From: Acidobacteriota bacterium
GTDB taxonomy: Bacteria > Acidobacteriota > Terriglobia > Terriglobales > Acidobacteriaceae
DNA length: 8,509 bases
NCBI GenBank assembly: GCA_021781255.1
Contig: JAJXXG010000470.1
Location: forward strand, 1 to 8,509
Reading direction: 5' to 3'
The notes beneath the pieces are model-generated. The model was given only the letters and a program-made list of their open reading frames with translations, searched no databases and had not been told where the DNA came from. How positions within the stretch are numbered: the stretch's first letter is position 1; each line of letters starts with the position of its first letter. The translations under genes were made by a program, and so were the position numbers. Below are positions 1-6,594 of the stretch, piece by piece.

Positions 1-79
1 CTTCAGCTCCGTCAGTGTGCTCTCCAACAGCCTTCGCCTTCGCCGCTGGCATCCTGCCGCACGCCGGCATCCCAGATAG
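1..79 (+). CDS. C-terminal end of a heavy-metal (copper-type) P1B ATPase, partial
   Basis: Only the last 25 codons are present. The reading frame starts at base 2 and stops at TAG 77-79. The peptide reads FSSVSVLSNSLRLRRW and then a short basic tail. A Ser-Ser pair followed by V-S-V, then N-S/A-L-R-L-R-R, is the typical end of the last membrane helix and cytoplasmic tail of CopA/ActP-type copper-exporting ATPases. In that family the Ser pair belongs to the metal-binding MxxSS motif, whose Met would lie just outside the window. The protein would pump Cu(I), or a similar metal, out of the cytoplasm across the inner membrane. The next gene starts 33 bases downstream in the same direction, so the two may share a transcript. 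The call rests on a short motif, and the metal cannot be decided from it. Confidence 0.68.
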   Translation, partial: FSSVSVLSNSLRLRRWHPAARRHPR

Positions 80-112
80 GCGCAGGAGATACACTAGCCG
101 CAAGGGCATTCC

Positions 113-2458
113 GTGCGCATCCTCACCCGATACATTCTCGGCGAAACTCTATCTCACACGCTCATCGGATGCGTCATCTTCACTTTCGTGCTCTTCATGC
201 GCGACCTGCCCCATATTCTGGAAATGTTGGTCCGCAACAGTTCCACATGGACAAGCGTGGGCGAAATCTTCCTGTTCATGCTGCCCAACACCTTCAAGGT
301 CACCATACCCATGGCAGTGTTGGTCGGACTTCTGCTGGGCCTCAGCCGTCTTGCCGCCGACAGCGAAATCGTAGCCATGCGCGCCTCCGGCCTCGGCATC
401 TGGTACTTCGTCCGCGTTGGCTCCATCATCGCTGTCGGTGGCACGCTCTTCGGCCTCGTCAACTCGCTCTATATCGCGCCACGGGCCAACCAGGCGATCC
501 TCAACATGCAGCATTACCTCGAGACCTCGCAGGCCTCCTACGAAATTCAACCGCGCGTCTTCTATGAGGATTTCCGCAACTTCGTCCTGTATGTCCAGAA
601 TGTCCGTGGCGGGACCGGCGCATCCAACTGGGATCACGTCTTCATGGCCGATGTCAGCGATCCAGCTAATCCCAAAATCACCACCGCTGCCTCAGCCATT
701 GTCGCCTCGGATTCCTCGCAACAACTCCTCATGCGGCTGCGCGATGGCTCACGTCATGAGACCGTAGCCACCAATCCTCAGCAATACACCATCTCCACCT
801 TCCGCAGCACTGACCTTCCCCTCACCCTCGGCCCGCAAAGTGATATTCACCTCGGCCGCATGGACACCGCCATCTACGCGCTGCCTTTCGGCGCGCTTCT
901 CAAGCGTACCCGCGGCCCTGATCCGCGACGCTACCTCCTTGAACTCCAATCTCGCTTCTCTTACCCCGCCGCATGCCTAGTTCTTATGCTGGTCGGCGTT
1001 CCGCTCGGAGTCATTTCTCGGCGCGGCGGCAAAAGCTCAGGCTTCGTCTTCACCCTGCTCCTTGTCATTCTTTATTACGTTCTCTCTTACGTGGGCGTAG
1101 CGCTTGGCCGCCAGGGTAAGCTGCCTCCTTTTCTCGCTGTCTGGCTGGCAAATCTCGTCTTCACTGCCAGTGGTCTCTTTCTACTGTGGCAAATGGCCAC
1201 CGGCGGACGCGTACTCAATGCATTTTCCAGATGGTTCACGCGGCTGCCTCGCATCAAGCGAACAATTCACACCAACCACGTGGAAACACACCGCAGCAGC
1301 TTTTTTGCGCGCCTCCAGCCGCGCTCTGCGCGCAGCACAGCCCGTGGAGCTTTCCCCCGCATCCTCGACGAATATGTTATCCGCGAGTTCCTGGGCACCT
1401 TCTTGCTCGTACTCATCGGCTTCGTCCTGCTCATGCTCATTTTCACTTTCTTTGAGCTGGTCGGCGATATCATTCGCAATCACATCGCTCTGCTTACCGT
1501 CGGTGAATACCTCGTCAACCTCACACCCAGCATGCTTTACCAGATCGCACCCCTCGCCGTACTCATCTCCGTTCTGGTCACCTTCGGCGTTCTCAACCGT
1601 AACAACGAAATCGTGGCCATGAAGGCCACCGGCATCAGCCTTTACCGCCTCGTCGTTCCCATCGTTTCCATCGCCGCGGTGCTGTCTGTCAGTCTGTTCC
1701 TCTTTGACCAGTTCTATCTTCCACAGGCCAATCGTCGACAGGAAGCGTTGCGCAACATCATCAAGGGCCGTCCACCGCAAACCTTCCTCCACCCTGAGCA
1801 GAAATGGATCTTCGGCCATCCAGACAACGGTGAAGCCGGCCGCATCTTCTACTACCAGTTCTTCGATCCTGACAGGAACGAGTTCGCTAACCTTTCTATC
1901 TTCGAGTTCAACCCCACCACATTCACCCTCACTCGCCGAATCTTCGCCTCACGCGTGTACTGGAATTCCGATAACGGCGAATGGGTCTTCCAGAACGGTT
2001 GGGTGCGCGATTTTCATGGCGCTACGCAGCTGGACTTCCACGAGTTCCAGCGCAGCAACTTCCCTGAGATCCACGAGCAGCCAACCTACTTCAAAAAGGA
2101 AAGTCTGCAGTCGCAGGAGATGAACTTTAACCAGCTCCAGCGCTACATCAACGACCTTCGCCAGAGTGGATTTGACACCATGCGTCTCCGCGTCGCGCTC
2201 TGGCACAAGCTCGCCTATCCGCTGGTCGCCATCGTTATGGCCATCCTCGCCATTCCATTCGCGCTTTCTATGGGCCGCCGTGGGTCGCTCACCGGCATTG
2301 CCGTCGCCATCATGGTCGCCCTCGCATACTGGTTTGTAGATGGCTGGTTTGGTGCAATGGGCAGCGTCAACTACCTGCCTGCTGCACTTGCCGCATGGAC
2401 GCCTGACATCCTCTTCGGACTCACCGGCGGTTATCTCCTTCTGCGCACGCCCACTTAA
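113..2458 (+). CDS. LptF-LptG fusion: inner-membrane permease of the LPS export ABC transporter
   Basis: This 781-residue protein contains two complete YjgP/YjgQ (LptF/LptG) permeases in tandem. The N-half (about 1-365) is LptF-like: three helices in the first 122 residues, a periplasmic beta-jellyroll at about 122-280, and three helices at about 285-362. Its coupling stretch is DSEIVAMRASG at 83-93. A basic linker (about 366-416) leads to an LptG-like C-half beginning ILDEYVIREF at 417, with the matching stretch NNEIVAMKATG at 497-507, a jellyroll at about 545-695 and three final helices. In the usual arrangement LptF and LptG are separate proteins of about 360 residues that work with LptB ATPase and LptC to extract LPS from the inner membrane. 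Both ends of each half are expected in the cytoplasm, so a fusion is topologically possible. The GTG start is forced by an in-frame TAG at 95-97 and has AAGGG 6 bases upstream. No lptB, lptC or lptA is visible. Confidence 0.93.
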   Translation: MRILTRYILGETLSHTLIGCVIFTFVLFMRDLPHILEMLVRNSSTWTSVGEIFLFMLPNTFKVTIPMAVLVGLLLGLSRLAADSEIVAMRASGLGIWYFVRVGSIIAVGGTLFGLVNSLYIAPRANQAILNMQHYLETSQASYEIQPRVFYEDFRNFVLYVQNVRGGTGASNWDHVFMADVSDPANPKITTAASAIVASDSSQQLLMRLRDGSRHETVATNPQQYTISTFRSTDLPLTLGPQSDIHLGRMDTAIYALPFGALLKRTRGPDPRRYLLELQSRFSYPAACLVLMLVGVPLGVISRRGGKSSGFVFTLLLVILYYVLSYVGVALGRQGKLPPFLAVWLANLVFTASGLFLLWQMATGGRVLNAFSRWFTRLPRIKRTIHTNHVETHRSSFFARLQPRSARSTARGAFPRILDEYVIREFLGTFLLVLIGFVLLMLIFTFFELVGDIIRNHIALLTVGEYLVNLTPSMLYQIAPLAVLISVLVTFGVLNRNNEIVAMKATGISLYRLVVPIVSIAAVLSVSLFLFDQFYLPQANRRQEALRNIIKGRPPQTFLHPEQKWIFGHPDNGEAGRIFYYQFFDPDRNEFANLSIFEFNPTTFTLTRRIFASRVYWNSDNGEWVFQNGWVRDFHGATQLDFHEFQRSNFPEIHEQPTYFKKESLQSQEMNFNQLQRYINDLRQSGFDTMRLRVALWHKLAYPLVAIVMAILAIPFALSMGRRGSLTGIAVAIMVALAYWFVDGWFGAMGSVNYLPAALAAWTPDILFGLTGGYLLLRTPT

Positions 2459-2499
2459 GTCATTCTGCTCTGTCGCATTCCCAGTTGTGCGAAAACCCG

Positions 2500-2505
2500 T
2501 AGAAT
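2500..2505 (+). promoter_or_regulatory. Possible leaderless -10 element (TAGAAT) for the ABC exporter gene
   Basis: TAGAAT ends 6 bases before the ATG at 2512, and the 53-base gap after lptFG contains no purine-rich ribosome binding site near that ATG. A TANNNT box this close to a start codon is the arrangement known for leaderless transcripts, where transcription begins at or next to the A of the ATG. No convincing -35 box lies 16-18 bases upstream. The promoter role is inference from position and sequence only. Confidence 0.4.
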
Positions 2506-2511
2506 AGTTCT

Positions 2512-4263
2512 ATGCTTCGCGATCTTGGGCCGCTCTTCAATTACATGCGCCGCTACCGCTGGGGTTATCTCTGGGGTCTTCTCGCCTGCATTGCCACCAA
2601 CGCCTTCTCCGTCCAGTTTCCGCGCGTACTGGGGATGGCAATCGACAAGATCGATAAAAGCGTCACACACGGCCAAATCCTCTTCTTCGCCGGTCTTCTC
2701 ATCGCAATCTCCGCCGGCAAGGGCATCTTCCTTTATGCCCAGCGCTGGGTCCTCATCGGCATCTCGCGCAAAATCGAATTCGACATCCGCAATGACCTCT
2801 TCCGTAAGCTCGAACTGCAAGATGCGTCCTTCTACCAGCGCTTCCGCACCGGCGACATCATGGCTCGCACCACCAATGACCTCAATGCCGTGCGCATGCT
2901 CCTCGGTCCCGCGCTCATGTATAGCGCCAACACAATTTTCTTTTCACTCGGGGCAGTCTTCTATCTGCTGCATTACAGCGCCTGGCTCACCTTGGTTGCG
3001 CTGGCGCCCATGCCGCTGGCCTCCATCCTCGTGCAATATCTCGGACGCAAAATCCACGAGCGTTTTGAGCGCATCCAGGAAAGCTTCTCTGAAATCTCCG
3101 CCCAGGCTCAGGAAAATTACTCCGGCGCGCGTCTGGTCCGCGCCTTTGCCCGCGAAGAGTCGCAGATGCATCTCTTCGAGCAGGCCAACTCGAAATACAT
3201 CTCCCGCGCGCTTCGTCTCGTGCAACTTATGGGAATGCTCTGGCCCACACTCGAGTTCATTCTCGGCATCTCCATGGTCATCACTCTTCTCGTGGGCGGC
3301 CATGAAGTGCTCGCCCACCGCATTACGGCCGGCGATTTCGTCGCATTTAACATTTACATGATCCAGCTCATCTGGCCCATCATCGCCGTGGGCTGGGTGG
3401 TCAACATCTTCCAGCGTGGCACAGCCTCGCTAAAGCGCATCCATGAACTGCTCATGGCTGAGCCCTCCATCGACGACCGCGCAGCAGACACCACAATCTC
3501 GCCCGACACGGACCTTAAAGGCGAGATCGAATTCCGTAACCTCAGCTTTTCTTACGGTGAACCACCCGTTCTGCACAACATCAATCTGCGCATTCCCGCC
3601 GGCTCAAGCTTCGCTATCGTGGGCCCTACCGGCAGCGGAAAGACCACGCTTGTCAATCTCATTCCGCGTCTTTACGAACTCGCAGATGGCGCTCTCTTGA
3701 TCGACGGCCGGCCCGTGCGTGATTACCCGCTCGCCGTCCTGCGCCGCAACATCGGCATGGTCCCGCAGGAAACTTTCCTCTTCAGTGAAACCATTCGCGA
3801 AAATCTACTATTCGGCGCACAAAACGCCCCCGTCGAGGAGATGCTCGAGGCAGCCGAGGCAGCTCACATCCGCAGTGAGTTTGAAGAATTTCCCCAGGGG
3901 TTTGAGACCATGGTCGGCGAGCGCGGACTCACGCTCTCCGGTGGTCAGAAGCAGCGTTCCGCCATTGCCCGGGCACTACTGCGTCGTCCACCCATCCTGA
4001 TTCTTGATGATGCTTTGGCAAGTGTGGACACTTACACAGAAGAGCGCATTTTGAGCGGCTTGCGTAATTACACCGCCACGGCTACCACTATCCTCATCTC
4101 ACACCGAGTCTCTACCGTGCAGCATGCGGATATGATCGCAGTTCTCGACCACGGCCGCATCGTCGAAGTCGGCCGCCACGAAGAACTCCTTATGCTCGAC
4201 GGCTACTATGCCAGCCTCTACCAGAAGCAGCAACTTGAGGAAGAACTCACTGTTGCCGGCTGA
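2512..4263 (+). CDS. Half-size ABC exporter, membrane domain fused to ATPase (MdlA/BmrC-like)
   Basis: A 583-residue type IV ABC half-transporter. The membrane domain (about 1-310) has six predicted helices, with clear hydrophobic stretches at about 18-34, 56-75, 136-153, 158-175, 245-263 and 277-299. The nucleotide-binding domain (about 337-575) has A-loop Tyr348, Walker A GPTGSGKTT at 371-379 (Lys377), Q-loop Gln419, signature LSGGQKQR at 475-482, Walker B ILILDD at 495-500 and H-loop His531. The residue after the Walker B Asp is Asp500 where an active site normally has catalytic Glu. The string LILDDAL and the 583-residue length resemble the MdlA/BmrC/TM287 class, which is usually the degenerate partner of a heterodimer. 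Its substrate cannot be read from sequence. The gene follows the LPS permease, so a lipid or LPS role (MsbA-like) is possible, but drug or peptide export is equally open. No partner half-transporter is in the window. The ATG has no visible ribosome binding site. Confidence 0.9.
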   Translation: MLRDLGPLFNYMRRYRWGYLWGLLACIATNAFSVQFPRVLGMAIDKIDKSVTHGQILFFAGLLIAISAGKGIFLYAQRWVLIGISRKIEFDIRNDLFRKLELQDASFYQRFRTGDIMARTTNDLNAVRMLLGPALMYSANTIFFSLGAVFYLLHYSAWLTLVALAPMPLASILVQYLGRKIHERFERIQESFSEISAQAQENYSGARLVRAFAREESQMHLFEQANSKYISRALRLVQLMGMLWPTLEFILGISMVITLLVGGHEVLAHRITAGDFVAFNIYMIQLIWPIIAVGWVVNIFQRGTASLKRIHELLMAEPSIDDRAADTTISPDTDLKGEIEFRNLSFSYGEPPVLHNINLRIPAGSSFAIVGPTGSGKTTLVNLIPRLYELADGALLIDGRPVRDYPLAVLRRNIGMVPQETFLFSETIRENLLFGAQNAPVEEMLEAAEAAHIRSEFEEFPQGFETMVGERGLTLSGGQKQRSAIARALLRRPPILILDDALASVDTYTEERILSGLRNYTATATTILISHRVSTVQHADMIAVLDHGRIVEVGRHEELLMLDGYYASLYQKQQLEEELTVAG

Positions 4264-4266
4264 AGC

Positions 4267-4734
4267 TCAAGCGGTCCATCCGCTCGCTCGAACAAGTTCG
4301 GCGTCACGCTTGTAGCTTCCAGTTTCATGCGCCTGCAGCCTGGGCCAGGAACCTCGCGGCTCTTCCAATGCGCTAGCATTCGTCTCCCGTGCAACTTGGC
4401 GCCATGCATCCCGTACATTTTGAATGCCCGCAATTGCACTTTCAAACTTCTCCCGCGATGCTGATAGTGACGCTTGTAGAATCTGCGCAAAAATGGACGC
4501 GTAGAACTCGCTCAGCGCCTCCGCTGGCCGCCCACCCACATCCATCCGTAATCGGGCCTGGAGGTGAATGATGATATCCATGGCACGCTTCACGGCTGCT
4601 CTTCGACCTGTCACATCTCCCCGGTCAGCCGCGTCGGCAGCTGCGGTCAGGAATCGAATCATCCCGTCATACAACGCCACCACAAGATCCACCGCCGAGG
4701 CGCCCTCCAATGCGTATTCCCGGTAATTATCCAT
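4267..4734 (-). CDS. fliS: Flagellin export chaperone FliS
   Basis: A 155-residue all-alpha protein of the FliS family. FliS binds the C-terminal part of unpolymerised flagellin in the cytoplasm, stops it assembling early and helps deliver it to the flagellar export gate. The family hallmarks are visible: Y4 near the start, the core ASAVDLVVALYDGMIRFL at 12-29, a long acidic-basic helix, RMDVGGRPAEAL at 63-74 (matching the usual GGEIAxNL region), and the terminal helix with LxxxRxxW-like spacing ending at Trp111. The tail beyond about 118, rich in Arg and Glu, is longer than in a typical 125-135 residue FliS. The start is supported by GGAG, 9 bases upstream and overlapping the fliD stop region. 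The gene begins 13 bases after fliD ends, so it is almost certainly co-transcribed. Its stop lies 3 bases from the stop of the converging ABC exporter gene. Confidence 0.93.
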   Translation of the reverse strand: MDNYREYALEGASAVDLVVALYDGMIRFLTAAADAADRGDVTGRRAAVKRAMDIIIHLQARLRMDVGGRPAEALSEFYASIFAQILQASLSASREKFESAIAGIQNVRDAWRQVARETNASALEEPRGSWPRLQAHETGSYKRDAELVRASGWTA

Positions 4735-4747
4735 CGTCCCTGGCTCC

Positions 4748-6421
4748 TTAGCCCTTAATCGTCTGATATCCGCTGATCGCTGCGTAAATCTCGTTCACGC
4801 TGTTCAGCTGCGTCGGAATCGCCTGTAGAATTTCGTTCGCGCTGTTCAGCTGCTCAGTCAGCAGTTTCTGCTGTGTTGAAATCAGCAGTTCCTCTCGAGA
4901 GATGTTCTGGTGGAGTGATGATTCCGCGGCACTGTTGGCATTTTCCGCCAGCTTCAGAATTCCCTTTGAAGACGTCGATCCACCGTTTGCCAGTACCGTC
5001 GTCAGATTCATGCCCCAGCTATTGGCGTCCTGGAAAAACCCAACCACCCCACTGAAATTTGAATTCAACAGCGAGTCCAGTGTCGTCGCATCCAGTGAAA
5101 GTGTTCCATCGTTGCCAACGCTGATGCCAAGCCCCGTCAGCGACTGGATGTCCGAAGTGTTTGCGTTGTAATTGATCGAAGTGCCAGTCGTCACATCGCT
5201 CAGCGCTGGTGTCACTGTCAGTTTGCCGGCCGATCCCGTTGTATTCGAAGAAAGCAACAACTGAGTTCCCGTCGAACTCGACGAGAGCGTTGCGGTCACG
5301 CCGATGCCCGCGGAATTGATCGCTGAAGCCAGCCCTGAGAGTGTATTGTCCGCCGAGTTCAGCGTAATGGTCTGCGCGGCTCCTGTTCCCACCTGAATTG
5401 TGATGGAACCCGAGAGCGTATCACTCGCGTTCTGGATGGCATCCAGATAACCACCCGGATTCTGCGAGTTGAGTCCTGCCAGCAATTGCTGTTGAAGCAA
5501 AGAAATCGTTGGTGAACCGAACAGCGGCTCAGGATTGCCGGCGCTGTCCTTGCCTTGCTGCGCATTCAAGGCCGAAATCAGTGAGTTGTAATCGGAAACG
5601 AAGGTTCCCACTGCGCTTTCCACGCCGGTGTTGTAGTTGCCAATCACCACCTGCACCTGCGAACCAGGCGTGCTTGTGCTCAAAAGCTGGACAGTCACTC
5701 CCGGAATCAGATTCGTCACCACATTGGACGAACTGGTCAGGCTCACACCGTCCACCGTCAGAGAAGCATCAGCGCCTGTCACCGCCGGGTTATAGTTCAG
5801 CGCGGTGTTACCGTTTGTAGTATCCACGATCGAAGAGCTAACAGTCAGATTGCCACTTGCACCGGAGGTGCCGGAAACCAGGCTCAGCCGTGAGCCCGAC
5901 GAGTCGGTCAGCACGCTTGCCGTTACACCAATTCCCGCGGAGTTGATGGCCGCCGCAAGCCCTGCCAGAGTCGGGTTCGAGGAGCCTACAGAAACGGTCT
6001 GAGTGGTTCCGCTACCCACCTGAATACTGATTGATCCCGAGAGCGTATCGCTCGCATTTGTAATCGGATCCATGTAGCCGCTTGAAGTCTGCGCCAGGCT
6101 GTTCACCACCACCGTGTGCGTCCCGGCAATTGCTGTAGGCGATGCCGACGTCAAGCCAAGAACGTTTGTATCTGAGCTTGACCCCGTCTTCTGCGCCAAT
6201 GCTCCCTGAAAATCCGTCAGCTGGCTAAGATCATTCGACAAACTTGAAAACAGATTCCCGAGATTTGAAAGGACCGCATCCTGGCTCCCCAGTGATGCAA
6301 GTTGGTTGTCCCACGGCGTCTCCACATTCCTCAGGTTGTTCACAATGGACGCCACTGTCGCGCTCACATCGAAACCTGCACCGCTAATCGGTGATCCGAA
6401 ATTCAGTCCAACCGTGCCCAT
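4748..6421 (-). CDS. fliD: Flagellar filament cap protein FliD (hook-associated protein 2), with duplicated insert domain
   Basis: This 557-residue secreted protein forms the cap at the filament tip, under which flagellin subunits fold and join. Residues about 11-110 match the FliD N-terminal domain (GFDVSATVASIVNNL, then a heptad-like helix and LTSASPTAIAGTHTVVVNSLAQ). Residues about 216-320 and 424-557 match the FliD C-terminal region, with the signatures LTVDGVSLTSSSNVVTNLIPGVTVQLL, FVSDYNSLISALN and LGISVGNDGTLSLD, and a coiled C-terminal helix ending in the cap-type sequence IYAAISGYQ. Two Flagellin_IN-like units of about 97 residues lie at 115-211 and 324-419, making the protein longer than the 468-residue enterobacterial FliD. 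The composition is rich in Ser, Thr, Gly and Asn, with no Cys, as usual for axial proteins. The start has GAGGAG 3 bases upstream. fliS follows directly, and flagellin lies 173 bases upstream. Confidence 0.95.
   Translation of the reverse strand: MGTVGLNFGSPISGAGFDVSATVASIVNNLRNVETPWDNQLASLGSQDAVLSNLGNLFSSLSNDLSQLTDFQGALAQKTGSSSDTNVLGLTSASPTAIAGTHTVVVNSLAQTSSGYMDPITNASDTLSGSISIQVGSGTTQTVSVGSSNPTLAGLAAAINSAGIGVTASVLTDSSGSRLSLVSGTSGASGNLTVSSSIVDTTNGNTALNYNPAVTGADASLTVDGVSLTSSSNVVTNLIPGVTVQLLSTSTPGSQVQVVIGNYNTGVESAVGTFVSDYNSLISALNAQQGKDSAGNPEPLFGSPTISLLQQQLLAGLNSQNPGGYLDAIQNASDTLSGSITIQVGTGAAQTITLNSADNTLSGLASAINSAGIGVTATLSSSSTGTQLLLSSNTTGSAGKLTVTPALSDVTTGTSINYNANTSDIQSLTGLGISVGNDGTLSLDATTLDSLLNSNFSGVVGFFQDANSWGMNLTTVLANGGSTSSKGILKLAENANSAAESSLHQNISREELLISTQQKLLTEQLNSANEILQAIPTQLNSVNEIYAAISGYQTIKG
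5165..5452 (-). repeat. FliD internal repeat, copy B (residues 324-419)
   Basis: This unit begins GYLDAIQNASDTLSG and ends SINYN. It contains LSGLASAINSAGIGVTA, the Flagellin_IN (flagellin hook IN) type motif. It interrupts the C-terminal FliD domain between LLQQQLLAGL and LTGLGISVGNDG. It aligns with copy A at an offset of 209 residues, slipping to 208 near the end, which implies one single-residue gap. Confidence 0.85.
5789..6079 (-). repeat. FliD internal repeat, copy A (residues 115-211)
   Basis: This unit begins GYMDPITNASDTLSG and ends ALNYN, with LAGLAAAINSAGIGVTA in the middle. It sits at the junction of the N-terminal and C-terminal FliD domains, where Flagellin_IN motifs are commonly found. 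By hand alignment, about 38 of its first 54 residues are identical to copy B. The DNA also keeps matching blocks, for example CCCGAGAGCGTATC on the + strand in both copies. Confidence 0.85.
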
Positions 6422-6445
6422 CGTCTCCTCTGCGCGCCCATTTCA

Positions 6446-6461
6446 GGCATCTGGTTCGCCA
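6446..6461 (-). promoter_or_regulatory. Possible sigma-54 (-24/-12) promoter of fliD-fliS
   Basis: Read on the minus strand, TGGCGA, five bases (ACCAG), then ATGC matches the TGGCAC-N5-TTGC layout of sigma-54 promoters. The invariant GG and GC are at the correct spacing. The start of transcription would fall near 6435, leaving a leader of about 14 bases with GAGGAG before the fliD ATG at 6421. Middle flagellar genes are often controlled by sigma-54. Two mismatches to the -24 hexamer and one to the -12 box, and no identified activator site, keep this tentative. Confidence 0.4.
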
Positions 6462-6510
6462 ACCGGCATTCAAGCGGATTGGAAAACTCTCATGGCGCTC
6501 ATCCGCCACA

Positions 6511-6550
6511 GCCCTTCAGGATGGAAGGGCGTCCCGCGGGACGCCCTTCC
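6511..6550 (-). terminator. 28-base palindromic hairpin downstream of flagellin, with alternative pairing arm
   Basis: Bases 6523-6550 are a perfect palindrome, arms GGAAGGGCGTCC and GGACGCCCTTCC around a CGCG centre, lying 44 bases after the flagellin stop. It would form a very stable RNA stem at the end of the flagellin message. No T-run follows on the minus strand, so a classical intrinsic terminator is not established. It may instead protect the mRNA 3' end or attenuate read-through into fliD. A third arm (GAAGGGC on the minus strand, from 6511-6517) can pair with the downstream half of the palindrome. Confidence 0.55.
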
Positions 6551-6594
6551 GTTCTTGCGCCATTTCCCTCGCAGGCTCAGGCGCGTTGCTTGGT

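Noticed and set aside
149..637. Antisense open frame of 162 codons across lptFG
   Set aside because: It lies opposite conserved LptF sequence, has a low-complexity Asp/Glu/His-rich translation typical of a shadow frame, and has no ribosome binding site.
1200..1365. lptF and lptG as two separate genes with the second starting in the linker
   Set aside because: No stop codon interrupts the frame, and no good ribosome binding site with a start codon is visible before ILDEYVIREF, so one fused product is the direct reading.
1181..1819. Antisense open frame of 212 codons across the LptF-LptG junction
   Set aside because: It is opposite well-supported coding sequence, and its Glu/Asp-rich translation reflects the codon bias of the gene on the other strand.
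2485..2505. Classical sigma-70 promoter TTGTGC plus TAGAAT before the ABC exporter gene
   Set aside because: The two boxes are only 9 bases apart, far from the 16-18 needed. Only the -10-like box was kept, as a leaderless candidate.
2512..4263. Naming the ABC exporter msbA because it follows the LPS permease gene
   Set aside because: Neighbourhood alone does not fix the substrate, and Asp500 in Walker B points to the MdlA/BmrC class instead of MsbA, which has Glu.
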